DNA of 64,000 bases from Ureibacillus xyleni. GTDB lineage: Bacteria; Bacillota; Bacilli; Bacillales_A; Planococcaceae. The DNA is taken from contig NZ_OBMQ01000015.1 of assembly GCF_900217795.1 (NCBI RefSeq), forward strand, positions 35,837-99,836, read 5' to 3'. The stretch's first letter is position 1; each line of letters starts with the position of its first letter. Position numbers and translations under genes: made by a program. This document shows, in pieces, positions 9,524-17,617 of the stretch. The notes beneath the pieces are model-generated. The model searched no databases. It saw only the letters and a list, made by a program, of their open reading frames with translations, and was not told where the DNA came from.

Positions 9524-10735
9524 TTATAAGTAACGCTCTTTTGCACCTATATAAGAAGAAATAAACAAAATGATGGATGAAATGATAAATAATAGAATTG
9601 GCATATCCCAGCTTAGTGTTGAATCGTGCAAATAGCCAAATAATACAGGTCCTACTGCTGCAAGTAAATAACCGACTGATTGGGCAAAACCTGAAATTTG
9701 CGCGGCTTCATAGGCTGTTTTTGTGCGTAAAGTAAAGAACATTAAAACAAGTCCAAAAGATGCACCACCAGCAAGACCAATAAGAATCATCCATAGAACG
9801 GTTAATTCTGTCCATTTGAAGTATACACCAATAAATCCGATGATATAGCAAACGGTAAAGAAGACTACAATCAAACGTTGAGATTTTAACTTTTCCGAAA
9901 GTATTGGAATTAAAAAAGTCATTGGGAGCTGCGAATATTGCATAATGGAAGTCATCCATCCTGCGCTAGATTCTGTGAAACCTTGTGAAATTAAAATTTC
10001 CGGCAACCAAGTTGTTGAACAGTAGAATAACAGAGATTGGAATCCCATAGCGATTGCGATTGCCCAAGCTAATGGGGATTGCCAGATTTTATTGTCATTC
10101 CCCTTATTATTGGAAGAGCCCAATGTACTTAGGTCTACTTTTTCTCCTCGTAAAAGAGGAATCCAAACAATTAAAGTAACTAACGTGACCACGATGGAAG
10201 AGGCTAAAGATCCTTGCCATCCAAATTCAGGATTTGATGCAATTGGATTACTAATTCCTAAGGCTACCCCAGCTGAAACATTCATAGAGACGGTATAAAT
10301 ACCAGTTAAAAGACCAATATGATATGGATATTTTAATTTAAAAAAGCCTTGCATTAATACATTCCCAAAAGCGATTGCAATTCCTATGAGGGCAGTACCA
10401 AATATTAATAAGGAAATGGAGCCAAATGAACGTAATGCTATCCCAATGGTTAATAAAATAAGTGAATAATATAATGTTTTCTCCATTCCAAACTTACGTG
10501 AAATACCAGGTACAAAAGGTGAAACAATTGCAAATGCTAATAAAGGAATGGTTGTTAAAAATCCTGCTAGTACATTGGATATTCCAAGTCCTTCTCGAAT
10601 ATCGCCAATGATTGGGCCTACTCCTGTTATTGGTGTTCGCATTGTCATTGCAAAAAATATGATGGCAATGACAAAAATAACAGTTGAAGTTGATTTTTTC
10701 GATATGTTTTTTTTGTTTGTTTTAAGTGTAGCCAC
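9524..10735 (-). CDS. MFS transporter, CynX/NimT type
   Basis: A 403-residue permease with about twelve membrane helices. The N-terminal FAMTMRTPITGVGPI segment and overall plan match the CynX/NimT branch of the major facilitator superfamily, whose members are annotated for cyanate or 2-nitroimidazole export; real substrates are mostly unknown. GTG start at 10735 follows GGAGG with 7-nt spacing. It is transcribed away from lysP. There is no cyanase gene nearby, so a cyanate role is not supported by context. Confidence 0.8.
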   Translation of the reverse strand: MATLKTNKKNISKKSTSTVIFVIAIIFFAMTMRTPITGVGPIIGDIREGLGISNVLAGFLTTIPLLAFAIVSPFVPGISRKFGMEKTLYYSLILLTIGIALRSFGSISLLIFGTALIGIAIAFGNVLMQGFFKLKYPYHIGLLTGIYTVSMNVSAGVALGISNPIASNPEFGWQGSLASSIVVTLVTLIVWIPLLRGEKVDLSTLGSSNNKGNDNKIWQSPLAWAIAIAMGFQSLLFYCSTTWLPEILISQGFTESSAGWMTSIMQYSQLPMTFLIPILSEKLKSQRLIVVFFTVCYIIGFIGVYFKWTELTVLWMILIGLAGGASFGLVLMFFTLRTKTAYEAAQISGFAQSVGYLLAAVGPVLFGYLHDSTLSWDMPILLFIISSIILFISSYIGAKERYL

Positions 10736-10935
10736 TATAATGCCTCCAAAATTTCTATGGTATTACTACTTCAAAAGAACAAATGAATAAAGCCAAAATA
10801 AATCATACAACTTTCTACTCTAATAAAACAATGAACAAAATTAACTTAACTTACTATTTGCAACTTCACTACAATCGATGTACATTTATTAGTTGGACAT
10901 ACTGTTTATATGTGGACAACAAAGGAGATCGCATC

Positions 10936-12387
10936 ATGAATGACACAGAAAAAAGTAAACAACCGCAGCAAGAGCTGAAAAGGGGGTTAAAAAGTCGCCA
11001 CATTACTATGATTTCATTGGGCGGGACAATTGGTACAGGATTGTTCTTAGCGAGTGGGGCATCCATTGCACAAGCTGGGCCTGGTGGGGCATTAGTTGCT
11101 TATGCTTTAATTGGAATAATGGTGTACTTTTTAATGACGAGTTTAGGAGAAATGGCTGCCTATATGCCAACTTCAGGCTCCTTCAGCACTTATGCGACAA
11201 AATTTGTAGACCCAGCATTTGGATTTGCGATGGGTTGGAATTATTGGTATAACTGGGCAATCACAATAGCAGCTGAAATATCAGCAGTAACATTAATTAT
11301 GAAATATTGGTTTCCAAATAGCTCCTCAGCACTTTGGACGGTATTGTTTATTATAGTTGTACTCGCATTTAATTTATTATCGGTTAGGGCATATGGTGAA
11401 GGTGAATATTGGTTCGCTATGATTAAGGTTGTAACCGTAATTATCTTTATTATCGTATCCTTTTTAATGATTTTCGGAATTTTAGGGGGAAATGCCCCAA
11501 TTGGTTTCGAAAACTTTATTGAAGGCAATGCGCCGTTTAATGGTGGGTTTTTAGCCATCTTCGGTATTTTTTTAGCGGCTGGCTTTTCATTTCAAGGAAC
11601 TGAATTACTAGGAATTACTGCTGGGGAAACAGATGACCCAGGTAAAAATATACCAAAAGCAGTTCGTTCTGTATTTTGGAGAATTTTACTGTTTTACATT
11701 TTAGCCATACTCGCAATTGGCTTATTAATTCCTTATACAGATCCAAGACTATTATCTGAAGATGTTGCAGTATCACCATTTACGTTGGTTTTTGATAAAC
11801 TAGGAATCGCCTTTGCTGCTTCTGTTATGAATGCAATTATTCTTACAGCAATGCTATCGGCCGGAAATTCAGGTTTATATGCGTCTTCCCGAATGCTCTG
11901 GCAATTAGCAGTAGACGGGAAAGCACCAAAGATTTTTGCGAAATTGAGTAAACGAGGAATTCCTGTTTACGCGTTACTAGCAACATTAGCAGTCGGATGT
12001 TTAGCGTTTTTATCATCATTTTTTGGCGATGGTTTGGTATACATGTGGTTATTAAATGCTTCTGGTTTATCCGGTTTTATTGCGTGGGTCGGGATCGCAG
12101 TAAGTCACTATCGTTTTAGAAAAGCGTTTGTCCTCCAAGGTAAAGATCCTTCGCTTCTTCCATATAAGGCGCCGTTATATCCATTTGGCCCATTGTTTGC
12201 GTTTATCGTATGTATGATTGTCATCATTGGGCAAAATTACACGGCAATTCTTGGAGATTCTGTTGATTGGTACGGCATTGCAGTTTCCTATATCGGAATT
12301 CCATTATTTATCGCTCTTTGGGTTGGATATAAAATTAAACATAAAACAAAAGTTGTTCCACTTGAAGAGTGTGACCTAAATAATTAA
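10936..12387 (+). CDS. lysP: Lysine-type amino acid permease (AAT family)
   Basis: A 483-residue, twelve-helix amino acid/polyamine/cation superfamily permease that imports amino acids with protons. Landmarks read like LysP: SLGGTIGTGLF in helix 1, FQGTELLGITAGE in helix 6, LSAGNSGLYASSRM in helix 8 and GFIAWVGIAVSHYRFR near helix 10. ATG 10936 is chosen because AAAGGAGAT stands before it; the frame open from 10783 has no site. Divergent from the CynX-like gene. Lysine is the likely substrate, from family resemblance. No lysine riboswitch was recognised in the leader. Confidence 0.8.
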   Translation: MNDTEKSKQPQQELKRGLKSRHITMISLGGTIGTGLFLASGASIAQAGPGGALVAYALIGIMVYFLMTSLGEMAAYMPTSGSFSTYATKFVDPAFGFAMGWNYWYNWAITIAAEISAVTLIMKYWFPNSSSALWTVLFIIVVLAFNLLSVRAYGEGEYWFAMIKVVTVIIFIIVSFLMIFGILGGNAPIGFENFIEGNAPFNGGFLAIFGIFLAAGFSFQGTELLGITAGETDDPGKNIPKAVRSVFWRILLFYILAILAIGLLIPYTDPRLLSEDVAVSPFTLVFDKLGIAFAASVMNAIILTAMLSAGNSGLYASSRMLWQLAVDGKAPKIFAKLSKRGIPVYALLATLAVGCLAFLSSFFGDGLVYMWLLNASGLSGFIAWVGIAVSHYRFRKAFVLQGKDPSLLPYKAPLYPFGPLFAFIVCMIVIIGQNYTAILGDSVDWYGIAVSYIGIPLFIALWVGYKIKHKTKVVPLEECDLNN

Positions 12388-12394
12388 AATAAGG

Positions 12395-12440
12395 AAAATC
12401 GGCAAAATTCAAAGACAATTTGAAATTTTGTCGATTTTTT
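12395..12440 (+). terminator. Terminator of lysP
   Basis: Arms AAAATCGGCAAAATT and AATTTTGTCGATTTT, with one wobble, form a long stem followed by a T run. Confidence 0.8.
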
Positions 12441-12464
12441 TACACTTAAATTATGTATGAAAAA

Positions 12465-12484
12465 CATCGAAGAAAGCATCGATG
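12465..12484. promoter_or_regulatory. Inverted repeat over a promoter
   Basis: CATCGA (12465-12470) and TCGATG (12479-12484) are perfect 6-bp arms 8 nt apart. A TATAAT element follows at 12490-12495, so the repeat covers the -35 to spacer region of the promoter for the next gene. It may bind an unknown regulator. Confidence 0.35.
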
Positions 12485-12531
12485 ATTAATATAATAGAAG
12501 TATGTAAACCTGAGTAAAGGATGTTGAAAAT

Positions 12532-13212
12532 ATGACTGTATCAACAGGATTTAATAAAAAAATTCAAAAATGGGTATTGAACGAGCATGGTGAAGTAGCA
12601 TTTCAACCTTTCAAAGTGGATGGTAACCCTTATAAATCAAAAATCTTTTTAGTTAGTTCAACACCAGAACCTTGCCTTTCCGTCGATCCTCATGATTTAA
12701 GACTACATATTGATTCATTAGCGGATTCAGCAATTTTCCAAGAGCTGTACTTTGATGAGTTGAAGTCGTCTTCTAGGGAGTATAAAGGCTGCTTAAATTT
12801 TGTTGCTTGGGCAAAGGAACAACTGGGTGAAAATGTCGTCTTATCCTATATCAATTGTCTATATACAGAAAGCCCGCAACAACTAAAACTTCTGAAAAAA
12901 CAAAATGATCCAATTTATCACCGAGGACTAGAAGTGTCTAAATTAGTGTTAAATGAATTTTCACCCAAAATTTTAATTGTCCAAGGTACCACTGCATGGA
13001 AATACTTCCTTGAACGTTTTGAGTCGCAATTAATAGACTTTAATTCAAAAGACTTAACAGTTCAACAGTTAGAATCGATTGGGACAGTAGCTAAATTACA
13101 GCTGGAAAATGGAGACGTTGTGAATATTTTAGTATGTCGGAGTATGGGCTATTTTGGAAAGGGAGGCACATCGTTTACAGAGTTTAAGAACGCGTTAGAA
13201 CAGTTATTATAA
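12532..13212 (+). CDS. Unknown protein, possibly uracil-DNA glycosylase-like fold
   Basis: A soluble 226-residue protein without signal peptide. The segment NPYKSKIFLVSSTPEP near residue 30 and ILIVQGTTAWKYF near residue 145 are arranged like the two nucleotide-pocket strands of the uracil-DNA glycosylase superfamily, and RSMGYFGKGG resembles a late loop, but the canonical catalytic motifs are not clear. I therefore leave it as hypothetical with that suggestion. ATG follows AAAGGATG; the promoter carries an inverted repeat. Single gene, followed by the purine operon leader. Confidence 0.45.
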   Translation: MTVSTGFNKKIQKWVLNEHGEVAFQPFKVDGNPYKSKIFLVSSTPEPCLSVDPHDLRLHIDSLADSAIFQELYFDELKSSSREYKGCLNFVAWAKEQLGENVVLSYINCLYTESPQQLKLLKKQNDPIYHRGLEVSKLVLNEFSPKILIVQGTTAWKYFLERFESQLIDFNSKDLTVQQLESIGTVAKLQLENGDVVNILVCRSMGYFGKGGTSFTEFKNALEQLL

Positions 13213-13364
13213 TGATGCAAAACCGAACATTCTTATTAGTGAATGATAGATTTACTACTAATTTCCGAATAATTTGAATCATCTTATTATTTATAAGGTT
13301 ATTGCATTCGACATTATTCGTGTTTATAATGAGAACATTCTTAATAAAATCTTTACATTACATA

Positions 13365-14165
<801 letters not shown>

Positions 14166-14195
14166 TTAATCGACTAACCTAAGGAGGATGTTCAA

Positions 14196-15524
14196 ATGAA
14201 CAACGCAAAAGCAACGACGCTTGGTATTCAACATTTACTTGCTATGTATGCAGGTGCGATTTTAGTGCCATTAATCATCGGGGGAGCTTTAGGGTTTGAT
14301 TCTTCTCAAATGACTTATTTAGTAGCGATTGACATTATGATGTGTGGTATTGCAACTTTGCTTCAAGTTATGAGAGGTAAAGCTTTCGGAATAGGTTTAC
14401 CTGTAGTATTAGGTTGTACATTTACGGCTGTGTTTCCAATTATCGCTATTGGAACAGATAAGGGGATCGGTGCGATTTACGGAGCAATCATTGCTTCAGG
14501 AATCATTGTTGTGTTAATTTCAGGATTCTTCGGAAAGTTAGTGAAATTTTTCCCACCAGTAGTTACTGGTTCTGTAGTAACAATTATCGGGATTTCTTTA
14601 ATTCCAGTCGCGATTAACAATATGGGTGGCGGACAAGGTGCACCTGATTTTGGTTCAGCATCGAATATTACATTAGCTATGACGACATTAGTAATTATTC
14701 TATTAATCTATCGTTTCTCAACAGGGTTCACTCGTGCAATTTCAATTTTATTAGGTTTAGTTATTAGTACAGTAATAGCTGCATTTATTGGAAAAGTAGA
14801 TTTTTCACCAGTAGTAGATGCATCTTGGTTCCATATGGTGCAACCTTTCTACTTTGGCACACCAACATTTGATATTGGTGCAATTATTACAATGACTTTA
14901 GTAGCAATGGTTTCCTTAGTAGAATCTTCTGGGGTTTACTTTGCACTAAGTGATATTACAAAACAAAAAATAGATTCAAAGGATTTAGCTCGTGGATATC
15001 GTTCAGAAGGGTTAGCTTCAATTATTGGCGGTATTTTCAACGCATTTCCATATACAACATTCTCTCAAAACGTTGGACTTTTAAAGATGACAGGTGTTAA
15101 AGAACGTAAAGTTATCATCTTTACAGGGGTTATGTTAGTGGCTCTAGGCTTCTTACCAAAAGTGGCCGCATTAACAACAATTATTCCAACAGCTGTTCTT
15201 GGCGGAGCAATGTTAGCGATGTTCGGTATGGTAGTAACACAAGGGATTACAATGTTAGCACCAGAAATTTCTCTTTCACCAGAAAACGCTATGGTAGCTG
15301 CCATTTCAGTAGGACTTGGTGCAGGTGTTGTATTCGTACCAAATATCTTCGCAGTATTACCTGAGGGGGTTGCAATCTTAACTTCGAACGGAATTGTTTG
15401 TGGTTCTGTTACAGCTATCGTGTTAAACATCGTATTTAATATGATTGGTTCGAAAAAAGTTGACCCAATGCATACGGAAGCTCCGGAAATGATAGATGTT
15501 GCTAAAGTGGCAGAAGTAAAATAA
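14196..15524 (+). CDS. pbuX: Xanthine permease, NCS2 family
   Basis: A 442-residue NCS2 (nucleobase:cation symporter-2) permease with about fourteen membrane helices, importing xanthine with protons. The family signature VVTGSVVTIIGISLIPVA lies near residue 130 and the substrate-site Glu in SLVESSGVYFA near 245; QNVGLLKMTGV near 290 matches the NCS2 QN-x-G motif. AAGGAGGA precedes ATG by the usual distance. It is co-transcribed with xpt, the standard purine salvage pair, and closed by a terminator. Confidence 0.94.
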   Translation: MNNAKATTLGIQHLLAMYAGAILVPLIIGGALGFDSSQMTYLVAIDIMMCGIATLLQVMRGKAFGIGLPVVLGCTFTAVFPIIAIGTDKGIGAIYGAIIASGIIVVLISGFFGKLVKFFPPVVTGSVVTIIGISLIPVAINNMGGGQGAPDFGSASNITLAMTTLVIILLIYRFSTGFTRAISILLGLVISTVIAAFIGKVDFSPVVDASWFHMVQPFYFGTPTFDIGAIITMTLVAMVSLVESSGVYFALSDITKQKIDSKDLARGYRSEGLASIIGGIFNAFPYTTFSQNVGLLKMTGVKERKVIIFTGVMLVALGFLPKVAALTTIIPTAVLGGAMLAMFGMVVTQGITMLAPEISLSPENAMVAAISVGLGAGVVFVPNIFAVLPEGVAILTSNGIVCGSVTAIVLNIVFNMIGSKKVDPMHTEAPEMIDVAKVAEVK

Positions 15525-15530
15525 TGAACG

Positions 15531-15575
15531 GGTGTTTCTAAACTTCTTTTTATGGGAGTTAGAAACACCTTTTTA
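15531..15575 (+). terminator. Terminator of xpt-pbuX
   Basis: Arms GGTGTTTCTAA(ACT) and (AGT)TAGAAACACC, 10 bp or more, followed by TTTTT. Confidence 0.88.
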
Positions 15576-15655
15576 TTTTGGGCGAAAACAGTTGCTGTTT
15601 CTGACCGTGAATCCATGTATGAAGATGGAAAATATGAGGGGGTTTACTCAAAATG

Positions 15656-15800
15656 GTATTCATAAGTCCGATGAATACAAAAATAAAGAGTAATTCTATA
15701 ATAAATAGTATTCATAAAGCTAATGAATAAAAAAATAAATGATGAATCTATTAAAAAACGTAATCATAAGACACATGAATAAGCAATCCTGTGAGAAATC
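15656..15800. repeat. 52-bp tandem array of palindromes
   Basis: Three copies of TATTCAT-N7-ATGAATA start at 15657, 15709 and 15761, so the period is exactly 52 bp. The spacer is always 7 nt; the first copy extends to an 8-bp arm (GTATTCAT/ATGAATAC), the third has one changed base in its left arm. Sequence between the palindromes is diverged and AT-rich. The array fills the gap between two convergent genes, so it is unlikely to be a promoter for either. The rest of the 15525-15844 gap holds only the pbuX terminator. Confidence 0.8.
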
Positions 15801-15844
15801 ATTCCAAAATTTTAACCCCGATAAAAGAAAATGCATAAAACTGG

Positions 15845-16795
15845 TTATCGCGAAACCACATCCTCTAATTTAGGTAATGCCTCAATTGCGCCCATTTTTT
15901 CGCAAACAAGGGCTCCCACTTTATTGCCGAATGTAATTATCTCTAGCCACGCATCAAAAGGTATTTCATGCGGCGTTTCTTTTTTACTTAACTGATACAA
16001 AACCGCCCCAACAAATGCATCACCAGCACCTGTTGTATCCACTGCATTAATTGAAATTGAAGGAACTATTTTAGATTCCATATGATTTGAAAAATACGTT
16101 CCTCTCTCACCTAAAGTAACGGCGATAGAACGAGCACCAAGAATATGAAGAGATGTAACTGCTTTTTTCATTTCCTGTTCACCCGTTATGAGAACCAATT
16201 CTTCTTCACTTAACTTTACAAAGTCACTATGTGAGATATATTTTAACGATAAATCTTTGAAAAGCTGCTCTTGCCCATTCCATAAATCACCCCTGAAATT
16301 AGGATCAAAGGAAATGAAGCATCTATTCTTTTTAGCCAATGTGAACAATTCAAAATAGGTTTGCTGTAACGGTCCCGGAAGTAATGCAGTTGCTGAACCA
16401 AAATGCATCATCTTCATGCTTTGGATAGAAACCACTGAAATTTCCTCCATCTTTAAGTGAGCATCTGCACCACGATTAAATGTAAAATCTCGTTCACCAT
16501 TTTCTTGCAGCGATACGAATGCAAGCGTAGTAGGGTGATTTTGATCTTTCATTAAAAAGTTAGTATGAACATTCAATGAGTGCAGCATGTTTTCAAGAAA
16601 TAACCCAAAAGGATCTGCACCAACTTTCCCTAAAAAGTAAGCAACCCCGCCTAATTTCGCAATAGCTGCACAAACATTGGCAGGGGCGCCGCCAGCATGT
16701 TTTATAAAAGTTTGCCCTTGTTGAAGGTTTACATTTCGTTCATTGCAAAAAAAATCTATTAATAGTTCACCAATACATAAAATCGAATGAGTCAT
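15845..16795 (-). CDS. PfkB-family sugar kinase, probably fructokinase
   Basis: A 316-residue ribokinase/PfkB-family enzyme that phosphorylates a sugar with ATP. Visible motifs are the N-terminal GGAPANVCAAIAKLG (PfkB signature 1) and the C-terminal DTTGAGDAFVGA (signature 2, with the catalytic Asp and anion hole). Overall it most resembles bacterial fructokinases (ScrK/CscK type). The ATG is preceded by AAAGGAAC. No sugar transporter or other sugar gene is adjacent, so the substrate rests on resemblance only. Confidence 0.82.
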   Translation of the reverse strand: MTHSILCIGELLIDFFCNERNVNLQQGQTFIKHAGGAPANVCAAIAKLGGVAYFLGKVGADPFGLFLENMLHSLNVHTNFLMKDQNHPTTLAFVSLQENGERDFTFNRGADAHLKMEEISVVSIQSMKMMHFGSATALLPGPLQQTYFELFTLAKKNRCFISFDPNFRGDLWNGQEQLFKDLSLKYISHSDFVKLSEEELVLITGEQEMKKAVTSLHILGARSIAVTLGERGTYFSNHMESKIVPSISINAVDTTGAGDAFVGAVLYQLSKKETPHEIPFDAWLEIITFGNKVGALVCEKMGAIEALPKLEDVVSR

Positions 16796-16870
16796 ATAAT
16801 GTTCCTTTCAACTGTGTAAATTTACCACTCATTATTATAGATGAAAATCATAGACTATGAAAAATTATAT

Positions 16871-16898
16871 TGCATTTCATAAAATATTGTGTATAATA
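16871..16898 (+). promoter_or_regulatory. Promoter of tetR
   Basis: TTGCAT (16871-16876), a 16-nt spacer and a perfect TATAAT (16893-16898) form a housekeeping-type promoter. The operator begins 11 nt after the -10 box. Confidence 0.65.
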
Positions 16899-16908
16899 AT
16901 GACTTGTT

Positions 16909-16931
16909 GACCGATATCGTAATTTGGTCAT
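16909..16931. promoter_or_regulatory. Operator 1 of TetR/YhgE pair
   Basis: TGACCG-N11-TGGTCA, an interrupted inverted repeat just downstream of the tetR -10 box. The same pattern with the same spacing recurs upstream of the next gene at 17572-17594, which makes it a strong candidate for the TetR binding site and for autorepression. Confidence 0.7.
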
Positions 16932-16951
16932 TTTTGATTGGAGGTAAGTGA

Positions 16952-17527
16952 GTGGACCGCAGACAAGAAATATTACAGGGTGCAACAAAGTCTTTCTCTA
17001 TGTTTGGCTATAAAGCGACAACGATGGAGCAAGTAGCGAAATTAGCGAATGTCGGAAAAGGGACAATTTATAATTTCTTTACGAATAAGGAAGAGCTTTT
17101 GCAAGAAGTGGTTATTTCAATGATTCGCGACATGAAGGCAGAAGCAGAGCAAACACTATCTCCAAATGCGAGTTTTATTGAAAATGCCCATAACGGACTT
17201 ATGAAAATGCTTCAATTCCGTGAGCAGCATTTACTGTTTGCGAAGTTGATAGAAGAAGAAAAGGCAATTCAAACTCCTGCTGTCAAACAAATGTTAGTGA
17301 AGATAGAAGAAGAAATCGTTACTTTTTTAGCTGATCGCCTTCGTATAGGCATTGAGAAAAAAGAAGTTCGCCCGTGTAATCCAAACCTTGTAGCCTACCT
17401 ATTATTAAAATCTTACTTAGCGATGATTGTTGATTGGCAATTAACACATGAAGAAGCACTCCATGAGCAAGAAATATTAGAGCTTTTTAAAGAGACGATC
17501 TTTAGAGGTATTGCTACAGCACCTTAA
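16952..17527 (+). CDS. TetR-family transcriptional regulator
   Basis: A 191-residue regulator. The N-terminal TetR helix-turn-helix is clear: GATKSFSMFGYKATTMEQVAK is split by the turn and followed by GKGTIYNFFTNKEEL (about residues 10-60). The C-terminal ligand domain is generic. Start is GTG 16952 behind GGAGGT. It lies directly upstream of a YhgE/Pip gene, a common pairing, and both promoters carry the same TGACCG-N11-TGGTCA element, so it probably represses itself and the membrane protein. Confidence 0.88.
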   Translation: MDRRQEILQGATKSFSMFGYKATTMEQVAKLANVGKGTIYNFFTNKEELLQEVVISMIRDMKAEAEQTLSPNASFIENAHNGLMKMLQFREQHLLFAKLIEEEKAIQTPAVKQMLVKIEEEIVTFLADRLRIGIEKKEVRPCNPNLVAYLLLKSYLAMIVDWQLTHEEALHEQEILELFKETIFRGIATAP

Positions 17528-17528
17528 A

Positions 17529-17560
17529 AAATTTGTTTTCATTAGGAAAACAGATTTTTT
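17529..17560 (+). terminator. Terminator of tetR
   Basis: Arms AAATTTGTTTTC (17529-17540) and GAAAACAGATTT (17546-17557), loop ATTAG, T-tract to 17560. It separates tetR from the next gene, which has its own operator. Confidence 0.75.
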
Positions 17561-17571
17561 ATACAATAAAG

Positions 17572-17594
17572 TGACCGGATGACAAAAATGGTCA
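17572..17594. promoter_or_regulatory. Operator 2 of TetR/YhgE pair
   Basis: TGACCG-N11-TGGTCA, identical in arms and spacing to 16909-16931. A -10-like TACAAT lies at 17562-17567, so the operator sits in the same position relative to the promoter as operator 1. Confidence 0.7.
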
Positions 17595-17617
17595 TATAGT
17601 TTTTAGGAGATGATAAT

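Noticed and set aside
10783-10935. N-terminal extension of lysP
   Set aside because: No ribosome site at 10783; AAAGGAGAT before ATG 10936 and the family start support the shorter form.
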